In this document: positions 16,155-25,265 of the stretch, piece after piece
Layout: every line of letters begins with the position of its first letter
How positions within the stretch are numbered: position 1 is the stretch's first letter
Assembly (NCBI GenBank): GCA_905234265.1
Contig: CAJOHJ010000001.1
Span: forward strand, 62,001 to 126,000
DNA from: an uncultured Prevotella sp.
Lineage (GTDB): Bacteria > Bacteroidota > Bacteroidia > Bacteroidales > Bacteroidaceae
Length of the DNA stretch: 64,000 nucleotides
Direction of reading: 5' to 3'
Notes under the pieces: model-generated
What the model saw: the letters and a program-made list of their open reading frames with translations, nothing else
Told to the model about the DNA's origin: nothing
Database searches by the model: none
Made by a program: the position numbers and the translations under genes

Positions 16155-17846
16155 CTATGCGCAGAAGAACAGCACTATTATCTGGGCTGTGAGGATGCGC
16201 AGGAACATTGACAGCGGGTAGACCGTGGAGTAGCCTAAGGCAGGTGCCTCTTTCGAGCAGATGCTGTTGGCATAGGCCAGTGCTGGCGGGTCGGTGTAGG
16301 TGCCGGCAATCATGCCTGCAATGGTGAAGTAGTTGAACTTATAGCGCAGTCTGGCAATGGGGCCTACGATGAGGATAGGCACGACCGTTATCAGGAAGCC
16401 AGTAAGTACGTAGAGCAGTCCGTCGCCCTCGACCACCGTCTCGAAGAAGTTTGCGCCGGCCTTTATACCCACGGATGCGAGGAACAGCACGAGGCCGATT
16501 TCCCTGAGCATCATGTTTGCCGACGTAGTGGTGTAGGTGACGAGGTGTATCTTGTAGCCGTAGCGTCCTATCAGTATTGCGATGATCAGCGGACCGCCTG
16601 CAAGGCCGAGCTTCATGGGGACGGGCATGCCGGGGATGGCCAGTGGGAATGAGCCGAAGATGAGTCCGATGATGATGCCTACGAAGATGGTGGCAATGTT
16701 CGGTGCGTCAAGCCTGCGGATTGAGTTGCCCATCTTGTTGGCTACGCGGTCGACGGCGTCTTCCGGTCCGACAACCATTATCCTGTCGCCAACCTGCAAC
16801 GGCAGGCCTGCGGAGGCAAAGATGTCCATGCCGTGGCGTGTGACACGTGTGACGTTGACGCCGTGGACGCTGGAGAAATGCATTGATGCCAGCGACTTGC
16901 CGTTGATGTCGGGGTTGGTAATCAGTATTCGCTTTGAAACCATCGGCACGTCCTGCTGGTCCCAGTCGACTTCTATCACTGGGCCTATGAATGCCACGAT
17001 GGCCTCGTAGTCGGCCTCGGCACAGACGATGAATATCTGGTCGCCGACGTGGAACACCGTGTCGCGGTTTGGTATAGATACGTGTCCGTCGTGCAGGATG
17101 CGCGAGCAGACAAAGTCACGGTTCAGGAAATCATGCACTTGCAGCAGAGTCTTGTCCTCAAGATATTTGTTTGTCACCTCAAGATGCATCTTGTGGGGCT
17201 TCTTTGTGGCATTCGACTCTTCCATTGCCACCAGCCGCTGCTCTTCTTTCTCCAGTTTCACGCGGCACAGGTAGCGTACGAGTATCGTTGCCAGAATTAT
17301 TCCCACCACGCCCAGCGGATAGGCGCATGCATAGGCAGAGGCAATCTGCGGGCCGCCGTTGGGAAAGATGGTGCCAAGGGCCTCGTTGGCAGCGCCAAGT
17401 CCGGGAGTGTTGGTGACGGCACCGTAGAGTGTGCCAACCATCATCGGCAGGTTGACAGGGTTGCTGGTGTCGAAGAACACGAAGTAGCAGACGAACATGA
17501 CGATGATGTTCAGCAGAATGGCCGCCGACGCCAGTGCGTTCAGCTTCAGTCCCTGTGTGCCGAAGCTTTCAAAGAAGCCCGGACCTACCTGCATGCCTAT
17601 CATGAATACGAAGAGGATGAGGCCGAAGTCCTGCACGAAGTTGAGGATAGGGGAGGGGGCAGTGAAACCTATGTGTCCGGCGACGATGCCTGCGAACAGG
17701 ACAAACGTCACCCCCAGTGAGACACCGCCGATTTTTATTTTTCCTAAATACACGCCTGCAGCTATCACTACTGCGTACAGAAGGGCTATGTGAGCCACCG
17801 AATCAGTAGTAGTGAACAAGTCGCTGAGCCACGAGAATGATTCCAT
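16155..17846 (-). CDS. Putative transporter, AspT/YidE-YbjL (AAEx) family
   Basis: 563 residues. The layout is that of aspartate:alanine exchanger-type transporters: about five membrane spans (roughly 15-190), a cytoplasmic part with two TrkA-C-like domains (about 215-375, for example [18 protein letters not shown] and [18 protein letters not shown]), then about five more spans with the repeated YidE/AspT block ([15 protein letters not shown]). The conserved [12 protein letters not shown] resembles its counterpart [13 protein letters not shown] in the first half, showing the internal duplication. The substrate is not readable from sequence. It has its own promoter at 17875-17882. Confidence 0.9.
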   Translation of the reverse strand: MESFSWLSDLFTTTDSVAHIALLYAVVIAAGVYLGKIKIGGVSLGVTFVLFAGIVAGHIGFTAPSPILNFVQDFGLILFVFMIGMQVGPGFFESFGTQGLKLNALASAAILLNIIVMFVCYFVFFDTSNPVNLPMMVGTLYGAVTNTPGLGAANEALGTIFPNGGPQIASAYACAYPLGVVGIILATILVRYLCRVKLEKEEQRLVAMEESNATKKPHKMHLEVTNKYLEDKTLLQVHDFLNRDFVCSRILHDGHVSIPNRDTVFHVGDQIFIVCAEADYEAIVAFIGPVIEVDWDQQDVPMVSKRILITNPDINGKSLASMHFSSVHGVNVTRVTRHGMDIFASAGLPLQVGDRIMVVGPEDAVDRVANKMGNSIRRLDAPNIATIFVGIIIGLIFGSFPLAIPGMPVPMKLGLAGGPLIIAILIGRYGYKIHLVTYTTTSANMMLREIGLVLFLASVGIKAGANFFETVVEGDGLLYVLTGFLITVVPILIVGPIARLRYKFNYFTIAGMIAGTYTDPPALAYANSICSKEAPALGYSTVYPLSMFLRILTAQIIVLFFCA

Positions 17847-17874
17847 AGATGAACTGAGTTTTTAAAATTGGTTG

Positions 17875-17882
17875 CAAAATTA
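17875..17882 (-). promoter_or_regulatory. Promoter of the AspT-type transporter (-7 box TAATTTTG)
   Basis: TAATTTTG on the minus strand, ~29 bases upstream of the transporter start, immediately downstream of the ftcD terminator hairpin. Confidence 0.5.
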
Positions 17883-17883
17883 T

Positions 17884-17922
17884 AAAAAAATGCACAACAA
17901 AACTATTATTGTGCATTTTTTT
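17884..17922 (-). terminator. Rho-independent terminator after ftcD
   Basis: AAAAAAATGCACAA (17884-17897) is complementary to TTGTGCATTTTTTT (17909-17922): a 14-pair stem with an 11-base loop whose 3' side on the minus strand ends in seven T. It lies 33 bases past the ftcD stop and would also work in the other direction. Confidence 0.8.
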
Positions 17923-17954
17923 TTCGGGGCATTTATTATTTTTTAAAATTGCGG

Positions 17955-18947
17955 CTACAGGAGATATTCCAAAATCTTCTCTTTCGGGCTGAACGGTCGC
18001 AGGTCTCCGAGGTTCATGGCGTGGACTGCCGCGTCTATGAGAGTACTTTCCGGCTCGTCGGAGGGCCTGTCGTCGATGCCGAGATAGAAGCGGCCGGCAG
18101 CGGTCAGCACCTGCTTTGGCACAAGTCCGATGATTTCCGTTCCTGTGACGCTCACTCCGTGTTCGCCGGCACAGCGGCTGACCTCTTCGAAGCAGCGGTG
18201 CAGCGGAGCCTTGCTGATGTCGGTGATGTTCATTGACACCTGTGCTATTCCGTACTCGTCGATGAACCATCCTATGGCCTTGGTGGCTTGCAGTGCGTGC
18301 GGACGGCCGGGAGTGCCTTTCTCGCGGACGTCGGCAGCAATGGCCTTGGCGACGGCAGTGTCGGTGGTGTTCAGATTGAAGTTGACGGCTATCAGGAAGT
18401 TGCGTGCGCCGATAACGGAGCATCCCGTGCGCGCCATCTGCTCGTCGAAGGGGCGTGCGCCCCAGTCGGGCCGTTCCTCAGGGTCGCTCATGCGCGCTGC
18501 CAGTCCTTCATATTCTCCGCGGCGGCAGTCGGCCAGGTTGCGGTGCGAGTCTTTCAGAGCCGCCGCCTCATAGCTGTAGCATGGGATGTGCAGCTCGCCG
18601 GCCACGCGCTGTGCCAGCTGGCGGGCCAGCACGGCACATTCCTCAAGGGAAATGCCGCTGACGGGTATCAGTGGCAGCACGTCGGTGGCGCCTATGCGTG
18701 GGTGGCGGCCGTGCTGCTGGCGCATGTCAATCAGCTGCGCAGCCTTGTCGACGGCTCTGAACGCTGCCTCGCAGACTGCCTGCGGTTCTCCGGCGAAGGT
18801 CATCACGGTGCGGTTGGCAGCCTCGCCGGGGTCGACGTGCAGCAGTTTCACACCGTCGACGCTCTTTATGGCCGTGGCTATCAGTTCAATCACTTCCGGC
18901 CGCTGGCCTTCGCTGAAGTTCGGGACGCATTCTATGATTTTTTTCAT
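17955..18947 (-). CDS. ftcD: Glutamate formiminotransferase
   Basis: 330 residues, matching the formiminotransferase half alone (no cyclodeaminase domain). It starts with the family signature KKIIECVPNFSEGQRPEVIE; RHPRIGATDVLPLIP holds the catalytic His, and VGARNFL-like VIGARNFLIAVNFNLNT is the substrate pocket block. It moves the formimino group from N-formiminoglutamate to tetrahydrofolate, the last step of histidine degradation in many Bacteroidales. No hutH, hutU or hutI is in the window. The promoter at 19077-19084 puts a 21-base repeat array inside its 5' leader. Confidence 0.95.
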   Translation of the reverse strand: MKKIIECVPNFSEGQRPEVIELIATAIKSVDGVKLLHVDPGEAANRTVMTFAGEPQAVCEAAFRAVDKAAQLIDMRQQHGRHPRIGATDVLPLIPVSGISLEECAVLARQLAQRVAGELHIPCYSYEAAALKDSHRNLADCRRGEYEGLAARMSDPEERPDWGARPFDEQMARTGCSVIGARNFLIAVNFNLNTTDTAVAKAIAADVREKGTPGRPHALQATKAIGWFIDEYGIAQVSMNITDISKAPLHRCFEEVSRCAGEHGVSVTGTEIIGLVPKQVLTAAGRFYLGIDDRPSDEPESTLIDAAVHAMNLGDLRPFSPKEKILEYLL

Positions 18948-18957
18948 ATCAGTTGTT

Positions 18958-19045
18958 TTTGTAACATGCAGAGATAAAAAATTATCTGCGTAAGATAATT
19001 TCGTAACATGCAGAGATAATTTCGTAACATGCAGAGATAATTTCC
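18958..19045. repeat. 21-base-period AGATAA repeat array (array 2)
   Basis: About four units in which AGATAATTT is followed by CGTAACATGCAG, with one variant unit containing AAAAAATTATCTGCGTA. It starts 11 bases upstream of the ftcD start codon and lies between divergent promoters, within the predicted ftcD leader. Confidence 0.9.
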
Positions 19046-19076
19046 TGCATTTATATATACATTAATTATATATGCG

Positions 19077-19084
19077 CAAAGATA
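19077..19084 (-). promoter_or_regulatory. ftcD promoter (-7 box TATCTTTG, -33 TTTG)
   Basis: TATCTTTG on the minus strand with TTTG at 19105-19108, separated by 20 bases: the best-formed promoter of the window. It gives an ftcD leader of ~120 bases that includes repeat array 2. Confidence 0.7.
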
Positions 19085-19171
19085 TTTTTTTTGTGTCGAT
19101 GGCGCAAACGTTTTCGTCAGTTTTTAAGTTAAAAAGTCAAAAACTTTCAGTCAACGTATTTGAAAACTTCC

Positions 19172-19179
19172 TATTTTTG
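19172..19179 (+). promoter_or_regulatory. Promoter of the helical lipoprotein (-7 box TATTTTTG)
   Basis: TATTTTTG, 49 bases before the start at 19228, with TTTC about 20 bases further upstream (around 19145-19148). Confidence 0.55.
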
Positions 19180-19227
19180 CCCCGTACAGAGAAAAATGTT
19201 TAATCTATAAATAAAAACGTTAGTATT

Positions 19228-19845
19228 ATGAAAAAGTTAGTTTTAGCAGTAATGGCCGTTGCAGCCATTGGTTTCACATCTTGTGGTAACAAGACACAGG
19301 CAGACGCTGTCGGTGTTGACTCTGTAGCATTGGTTGACTCGCTGAGCAGTGAGGCTGCACAGGGTGTCATCGACCAGCTGAGCGCTCTCTTGGAGGCTGG
19401 CGACGCAACGAAGCTGCAGGAAGCCCTGGCCGCTGCCAAGGACAAGATTGCAGAACTCGTGAAGGAAAACCCCGAGGTTGCCAAGGAGTATGTCGCAAAG
19501 GTTCAGACCTTCCTGAAGGACAATGCAGACAAGGTGAAGGCCGTTGTCGGTGACAATGCTGCCGTAGCCGCCGCCGTGAGTGCCATCTCCGACGTAGAGC
19601 CGCAGGCTGTCGTCAGCGGTTTCCTGGAGTCTGTAGGCGATGCAGCCACCGACGCTAAGGACGCTGCCGTCGACGCCGCCGTTGGTGCCAAGGATGCTGC
19701 CGTCGACGCTGCCACCGAGCAGGTAGAGGCTGGCAAGGCTGCCGTTCAGCAGAAGGCTCAGGAGACTACCGATGCCGCCAAGAAGAAGGCTGGCGACGCT
19801 GTTGACAATGCAGCCTCTGGCATTAAGAAGGGCCTGGGACTCTAA
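19228..19845 (+). CDS. Ala-rich helical lipoprotein (LEA/apolipoprotein-like repeats)
   Basis: 205 residues. A lipoprotein signal peptide ends at the lipobox FTSC, with Cys19 as the acylated residue. The rest is almost all helix, rich in Ala, Asp, Lys, Val and Glu. Residues ~140-200 are irregular 7- and 11-residue repeats (DAAVDAAVGAKDAAVDAA, AAKKKAGDAV) like those of LEA-type or amphipathic coiled proteins. No enzymatic motif is present. It is probably a membrane-anchored periplasmic structural or stress protein; many Bacteroidales encode such proteins without known function. It has its own promoter and a strong terminator. Confidence 0.82.
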   Translation: MKKLVLAVMAVAAIGFTSCGNKTQADAVGVDSVALVDSLSSEAAQGVIDQLSALLEAGDATKLQEALAAAKDKIAELVKENPEVAKEYVAKVQTFLKDNADKVKAVVGDNAAVAAAVSAISDVEPQAVVSGFLESVGDAATDAKDAAVDAAVGAKDAAVDAATEQVEAGKAAVQQKAQETTDAAKKKAGDAVDNAASGIKKGLGL

Positions 19846-19881
19846 GCATGACGGACGGACAGCTCCGGTTTTACTGAACAG

Positions 19882-19920
19882 AAATGCCAGTTCGCTGAAA
19901 ATTTTTGCGAACTGGCATTT
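19882..19920 (+). terminator. Terminator hairpin after the helical lipoprotein
   Basis: AAATGCCAGTTCGC (19882-19895) and GCGAACTGGCATTT (19907-19920) form a perfect 14-pair stem with an 11-base loop. The 3' side ends in TTT and is followed by CTTGTG. The TTTG inside its loop/stem border could serve as the -33 element of the next promoter. Confidence 0.75.
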
Positions 19921-19928
19921 CTTGTGAG

Positions 19929-19936
19929 TATCTTTG
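19929..19936 (+). promoter_or_regulatory. Promoter of the first beta-helix lipoprotein (-7 box TATCTTTG)
   Basis: TATCTTTG with TTTG at 19904-19907, 21 bases upstream. It abuts the terminator of the previous gene. The Met codon at 19934 falls inside it, so translation must start further downstream. Confidence 0.65.
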
Positions 19937-19978
19937 TGCTATAAAAAAGATATGAATAAAAATAGAAGGAGATACGTT

Positions 19979-21772
19979 ATGGAAAAAATTCAGAAAATCG
20001 TGATGTTTTTGTCTGTTATCATAGTTGCAGCAGCATGTTCCACTGACGAGTTACCGACGTCTGACTCCGGCAGCATCATCAGCGGTGGCACCGGAGGCGC
20101 TTCCACGACCACCGGCGGCCTTGCGCAGTTCACCGTCAGCATCGACAAAACCACGGCCGAGCCTTCGTCGTCGGCATCGGCATATTATCCTGACGACGAG
20201 GACGACCCGTCGTCCATGACTTTCACAACTGAGATTGCCATCGACATGTCCAACCCGGTAGCCGTCAGCAGCAATGGCGTAGAGGTCACCGTCAGCGGCA
20301 ATCACGTCACTGCCAACCATGGCACCGCGACAGGCGTGTGCTACGTACTCAGCGGCACCACTGCCAACGGTTCGTTCTCCGTTCTCGGCGACAAGAAGTA
20401 CGGTCTCAGGCTTAACTCCGTCGACATCACCAATCCCGACAGCGCTGCCATCAACCTGCTCAGCAAGAAGCGTGCCTACATAACACTCAACGGCAGCAGC
20501 AAAGTTGCCGACGGCACTGCATCGCTCAGCGACCACAAGGGAGCCTTCTACGGAAAGGGAAAACTCGTGTTCGGCGGCTCGGGAGCAATAGAGATTTACG
20601 GAAATTACAATAACGGACTGCATTCTGCCGACTACATAGTCTTCAACAGTGGCTGTAATATTTACGTGAACTCCACGGCCAACCACGGCATCAAGACCAA
20701 CGACGGCGTAATCATCAACGGCGGCATTCTGAATGTAGAGGTCTCTGCGGCAGCTGCCAAGGGCATCAATTCAGAAAGCGACATCATCGTCAACGGCGGC
20801 CGCACGACGGTCGTCACCACTGGCTCTGGCGCCTGGGACAGCACAGAGGCTGAGACAAAGAGCTGTGCCGGCGTGAAGACCGACTCAACCTTCACCATCA
20901 ACGGCGGCGAGCTGTGGCTGCGCAGCAGCGGCTCTGGCGGCAAGGGCATCAAGGCCGACGTGGACGCCAACTTCAACGGCGGCTCTGTGTTCGTGGTTAC
21001 CGAGGGTGGCCTGTACTATAACAACGGAAGCAGGGAGAACACAAACTATACGGGAAATACCGACAACATCAGCAGCTCCTACTACTCATCGCCCAAGGGC
21101 ATCAAGGCCACCGGCAACGTCAACATCAGCGGCGGCTCTGTGTGGGTGCGCACCAGCGGACGCAACGGCGAGGGCATTGAAAGCAAGAACCTGCTGAGCA
21201 TCAGCGGCGGCGAGACTGCCGTCTACGCCTACGACGATGCCATCAACAGCAAGAGCCATCTGACCGTCAGCGGCGGCTATGTGTATGCCCAGGGACGCAA
21301 CAACGACGGCATCGACTCCAACGGCAACATGTACGTCAAGGGAGGCACTGTCTATGCCGTAGCTTCGGGACAGCCGGAGGTGGCTCTCGATGCCAACACC
21401 GAGGGTGGCTATAAGCTCTACCTCACAGGCGGCACCGTCATCGCCGTTGGCGGAATAGAAAGCGGCAGCAGCCTCTCGCAGGCCTGCTATCAGGCATCCT
21501 CGTGGAACACTGACACATGGTATTCGCTGACAGGCGCCGACAGCGCAATAGCCTTCAAGACCCCGTCGGGCGGCGGCAACGGCATCGTCGTCTCCACAGC
21601 ATCGACGCCATCGCTCACGTCGGGCGTCAGCGTCACCGGCGGAACAGCATACTTCGGCGAGTTGCTCAACGTCGGCGGAGCGGCCAGCGGCGGCTCGTCA
21701 GTGAGCCTGTCGTCCTACAGCGGCGGACGCAGCATGGGCAACACGCCGGGCATGCGGCCCGGAGGGTGGTGA
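19979..21772 (+). CDS. Cthe_2159-like beta-helix carbohydrate-binding lipoprotein
   Basis: 597 residues from the ATG at 19979, preceded by GAAGGAG seven bases upstream, an unusually good ribosome site here. The lipobox IIVAAACS puts the lipid on Cys20. After a Ser/Gly/Thr linker come repeated turns of the type GVTINGG / VSGGYVYA / NDGIDSNGNMYVKGGTVYA, the parallel beta-helix pattern of the Cthe_2159 family (PF14262, formerly DUF4353), known to bind acidic plant polysaccharides and to carry calcium. The C-terminus ends RSMGNTPGMRPGGW. It is probably a surface polysaccharide-binding protein. It precedes a second, larger homologue. Confidence 0.83.
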   Translation: MEKIQKIVMFLSVIIVAAACSTDELPTSDSGSIISGGTGGASTTTGGLAQFTVSIDKTTAEPSSSASAYYPDDEDDPSSMTFTTEIAIDMSNPVAVSSNGVEVTVSGNHVTANHGTATGVCYVLSGTTANGSFSVLGDKKYGLRLNSVDITNPDSAAINLLSKKRAYITLNGSSKVADGTASLSDHKGAFYGKGKLVFGGSGAIEIYGNYNNGLHSADYIVFNSGCNIYVNSTANHGIKTNDGVIINGGILNVEVSAAAAKGINSESDIIVNGGRTTVVTTGSGAWDSTEAETKSCAGVKTDSTFTINGGELWLRSSGSGGKGIKADVDANFNGGSVFVVTEGGLYYNNGSRENTNYTGNTDNISSSYYSSPKGIKATGNVNISGGSVWVRTSGRNGEGIESKNLLSISGGETAVYAYDDAINSKSHLTVSGGYVYAQGRNNDGIDSNGNMYVKGGTVYAVASGQPEVALDANTEGGYKLYLTGGTVIAVGGIESGSSLSQACYQASSWNTDTWYSLTGADSAIAFKTPSGGGNGIVVSTASTPSLTSGVSVTGGTAYFGELLNVGGAASGGSSVSLSSYSGGRSMGNTPGMRPGGW

Positions 21773-21893
21773 CTGACCGGCTTCCCTCCGTTTTTTGCGG
21801 AGTTTGGCATGCACGGCCCAGAGTTCGACAGACACGGTCCGGCATTCGATATAGACAATCAAGGATTTAACATACACACAAACATATTACACA

Positions 21894-22286
21894 ATGAAGA
21901 AGAAATTATTATTCCTTTCGCTCCTGGCGTCGTTAAGCACGGGCCTCCGGGCCGACGACTTCCAGTACCTGGTGTTCACGCTTTCGGACGGCACCACGAA
22001 GAGCATTTCGGCCACAGGCCTGACGATGACTTTCGCCGATGGCATCCTGACGGTGACCGACGGCACGAAGACCCTCAGCCTCACCGCCGCCCAGCTGACG
22101 AAGATGGAATTTTCCAACGATGACGCTGCCGGCATAGCATCTCTGACTGTCGACGAGCTGAACAGTGCCGACGCACAAGTCTACGACCTCAACGGCCGCC
22201 GTCTGCAGCAGCCTCTCTCGGCTCTCGGCAAGGGAGTCTACGTTATCAAAAGCAATGGCCACTCTACTAAAATACAAGTGAAATGA
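21894..22286 (+). CDS. Small exported protein with T9SS-like C-terminal tail
   Basis: 130 residues. A signal peptide (MKKKLLFLSLLASLSTGLRA) is followed by a beta-rich core (about 22-85: LVFTLSDGTTKSIS, GLTMTFADGILTVT), with the pattern of alternating short strands also seen at the start of the next gene. The last ~35 residues, VYDLNGRRLQ ... GKGVYVIKSNGHSTKIQVK, look like the type A sorting domain of the type IX secretion system, in which LxGRxV and the final K-V-x-K strand are typical. Its stop overlaps the next start by four bases (ATGA), so the two are translationally coupled. No known family was assigned to the core. Confidence 0.75.
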   Translation: MKKKLLFLSLLASLSTGLRADDFQYLVFTLSDGTTKSISATGLTMTFADGILTVTDGTKTLSLTAAQLTKMEFSNDDAAGIASLTVDELNSADAQVYDLNGRRLQQPLSALGKGVYVIKSNGHSTKIQVK

Positions 22287-25219
22287 AACACACTCTTTCA
22301 GTAATAGCAACCTTGTTGCTCTGCATGGCGATGCATGCACAGACGCTCAACGTGCAGGTGGGTGGCACCGTCAGTCAGATAGCTGCATCGAAGGCTGGCG
22401 AAATGACATTCACCGGCGGCTCACAGCTGACGATACTCGGCAAGACCTACAACCTCAGTGACATCACCAAGATGTACACCGACGCTACGGCTGTTACCGA
22501 CAGCACGGTGAACATTGTCTACGACGGTGCCTCGGCACTGGTATACGTGGCAGGCAACGTCACTCCATACGTCACCGTCACCGTCAGCGGCGCCCACGTA
22601 ACCATCGACCCATCGAGCCTCGTGGGTGACGACACCTGCGGCGAGATAACGTACAACCTGTCAGGCACTACCAGCAACGGCTCGTTCAGCCTGTCTGGCA
22701 CGTACAAGGCTACCGTAGCCCTTAACGGCGTTGACATCACCAATCCCGGCGGAGCACCGATAAACATCACCAATGGCAAGCGCATAAAGATGACGGCCAA
22801 GAAGAATACCACCAACACGCTTACCGATGCCGCCGGAGGTTCACAGAAAGGCACTCTCTACTGCAAGGGCCACCTGGAGATGCAGGGCAACGGCGTGCTG
22901 AACATCAACAGCCTTACGGGACACGCCATAAAGACCGGCGACTACATGGAGCTGAAGAACATTACGCTGAACATCAACTCAGCAGCGTCTGACGGCATCC
23001 ACGTCAACGAGTATTTCCTCATGAAGAGCGGTACCGTGACCATCAAGGGCGTTGGCGACGACGGCATTCAGGCAGAGCTGGACGGCACTACGCCGACGGC
23101 AGCCACCGACGACAGCCATACCGACGAGGACACAGGCAGTGTATACATCCAGGGCGGCACTCTCAACATCAATGCCACTGCCGACGGAGCCAAGGCCATA
23201 AAAGCCGCCGGCGACGTAGTGATCAGCGGTGGCGAAATAACCATCACACAGACGGGAAACCTTGTCTCGGATGATTCAGGAGTGAGCTACCCGACGAGCA
23301 TTAAGGCAGACGGCAACGTAACCGTCACTGGCGGCACGATAACCATCAACAACACAGCCGCCGGCGGCAAGGGCATTTCTGCCGACGGCACGCTGACCAT
23401 CAGCGAACTCACGGCAGCGACGGTGGTGGACATTACGGCCAACGGCAAGGGCGGCATTGTGGAGACCACAGCGACGACAACGACGCAGTCGTCGTACAAG
23501 GTCTACGTGGCAGCCTCCAACAGCGGCGGCTATGGCGGCGGCCCTGGCGGCGGAAGCAGCTCGGCCTGGTCGACCATCTATCTCTACAAGAGCGACGGCA
23601 CACTGGTGAAGCAGTTGACGGACTACGTCACGAAGACCAGCGGCTACAGCTCCTACAAGTTCTACTATTACGACTTCGGTGCTGCCGACAGCGGAACGTA
23701 TTACTTCAAGGGCGCCAACTATAACAGCCGCGGTACGACGTATGCCATACAGTCGGCAACATTCAGCGGCCCTGCCAGCGGCAGCGACGTATACTACATG
23801 CTGAGCAACAGCTATACGACCAGCGGCAGCACGCGCACATACTCTTTGTCGAACGTCACCAGCACCTATGGCGGCACCGACGACCTGTCGGAAGACAATG
23901 GCACCAGCTATAACGCTGCCGGACTGAAAGCCGACGGCAACTTGACCATCAGCGGCGGCACCGTGACCGTCAGGAACTCGGGCGAGATGAGCAAGAGCAT
24001 AAAGTCGAAGGCCACGACGACCATCAGCGGCGGCACCGTGACGCTGACGCCCAGCGGCGGCATGAAGATTGTGAACAGCGACGCATCCTACAGCATCGGC
24101 GTGAAGACGGTTGACTTCGTGCAGTCTGGCGGCACGCTGAACATTACGGCCTCCGGAACTGCCGGCCGCGGCATTTCGGCAACGAACATCACCACCGACG
24201 GCGGTACGCTGACCATCAACGACAGTGGTGCAGGCTACACAGGCAGCAGCGATGCCTACACCGCCAAGGGCCTGAAGGCTGACACGAGCATCAAGCTGAA
24301 CGCAGGCACGATAAGCATCACCATGACCGGCAACGGCGGCAAGGGAATAAAGAGCGCAGGCACCTACACGCAAGGCGTTTCCGGCGGCAGCGGTCCCACG
24401 CTGACCGTCAAGACTACCGGCAGCTCACAGTCGTCGGGCAGCAGTACGGGCAACACCGGCTGGGGCGGCCCCGGCGGCATGGGCGGCAGCTCAGGCAGCG
24501 ACGCCAAGGCCATAAAAATCATGGGAGCGGCCTATCTCTATGGCGGCACCACGGAGGTCAGCACGGCTACCGACGGCGCCGAGGGACTGGAGTCGAAGAC
24601 GGCTGTCTACGTTGAGGGCGGCAACCACTACTTCAAGTGCTACGACGACTGCATCAACTCGTCGGGAAAGATATTCTTCAACGGAGGCGTGACGGTCTGC
24701 TACAGCTATGGCAATGATGCCGTCGACTCCAACGCCGGCACCACGGGGGCCATCACCATCGGCAACGGCACCGTGTTTGCCTACACCACACAGGGCTCAC
24801 CGGAGGAAGGACTTGACTGCGACAACAATTCCTACATACAGATTACAGGCACAGGCATAGGCATCAGCGCCGGCGGCTCGCAAGGCGGTGGCGGCGGATG
24901 GGGAGGCAGCTCGTCAGGCAACACCATCAGCAATGCCGCGCAGGGCTACAACTTCGTCACCAGCAGCATAAGCTACCAGACGGGCCGTTACTACACGCTT
25001 GCCGACGCTTCGGGCAACAACCTTGTGACCTACAGCGTGGAGGCTGCATGCAGCAGCTCGCTGGCCCTCTTCACTGCCAAGGGAATGGTGAAAGGCTCGA
25101 CATACAATGTGAAGTATTCCACCGTGCAGCCCACAGATGCCACCACCGCATGGCACGGCGTCTACCTGGGTTCGTCGCATGCCGGCACTACGAGCGTCAC
25201 CAGCTTCACGGCCCAGTGA
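22283..25219 (+). CDS. Large Cthe_2159-like beta-helix surface protein
   Basis: 978 residues with a signal peptide (MKHTLSVIATLLLCMAMHAQ) and no lipobox. Residues ~22-70 repeat the short-strand pattern of the preceding small protein (GGTVSQIAASKAGEMTFTGG). Two beta-helix blocks follow (about 85-400 and 540-890) with turns such as GVDITNPGGAPINI, GDVVISGGEITI and GNLTISGGTVTVR. They are separated by a different, Tyr/Ser-rich beta domain (about 405-535). Three Gly-rich loops (around 410, 720 and 870) interrupt the helix. It is probably exported and involved in surface carbohydrate binding. It lacks a recognisable sorting domain, unlike its neighbour. Confidence 0.8.
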   Translation: MKHTLSVIATLLLCMAMHAQTLNVQVGGTVSQIAASKAGEMTFTGGSQLTILGKTYNLSDITKMYTDATAVTDSTVNIVYDGASALVYVAGNVTPYVTVTVSGAHVTIDPSSLVGDDTCGEITYNLSGTTSNGSFSLSGTYKATVALNGVDITNPGGAPINITNGKRIKMTAKKNTTNTLTDAAGGSQKGTLYCKGHLEMQGNGVLNINSLTGHAIKTGDYMELKNITLNINSAASDGIHVNEYFLMKSGTVTIKGVGDDGIQAELDGTTPTAATDDSHTDEDTGSVYIQGGTLNINATADGAKAIKAAGDVVISGGEITITQTGNLVSDDSGVSYPTSIKADGNVTVTGGTITINNTAAGGKGISADGTLTISELTAATVVDITANGKGGIVETTATTTTQSSYKVYVAASNSGGYGGGPGGGSSSAWSTIYLYKSDGTLVKQLTDYVTKTSGYSSYKFYYYDFGAADSGTYYFKGANYNSRGTTYAIQSATFSGPASGSDVYYMLSNSYTTSGSTRTYSLSNVTSTYGGTDDLSEDNGTSYNAAGLKADGNLTISGGTVTVRNSGEMSKSIKSKATTTISGGTVTLTPSGGMKIVNSDASYSIGVKTVDFVQSGGTLNITASGTAGRGISATNITTDGGTLTINDSGAGYTGSSDAYTAKGLKADTSIKLNAGTISITMTGNGGKGIKSAGTYTQGVSGGSGPTLTVKTTGSSQSSGSSTGNTGWGGPGGMGGSSGSDAKAIKIMGAAYLYGGTTEVSTATDGAEGLESKTAVYVEGGNHYFKCYDDCINSSGKIFFNGGVTVCYSYGNDAVDSNAGTTGAITIGNGTVFAYTTQGSPEEGLDCDNNSYIQITGTGIGISAGGSQGGGGGWGGSSSGNTISNAAQGYNFVTSSISYQTGRYYTLADASGNNLVTYSVEAACSSSLALFTAKGMVKGSTYNVKYSTVQPTDATTAWHGVYLGSSHAGTTSVTSFTAQ

Positions 25220-25265
25220 ACGGCACTCAGCAGTATAGCAGTTGCAAGCATATCCATTGAAAACC

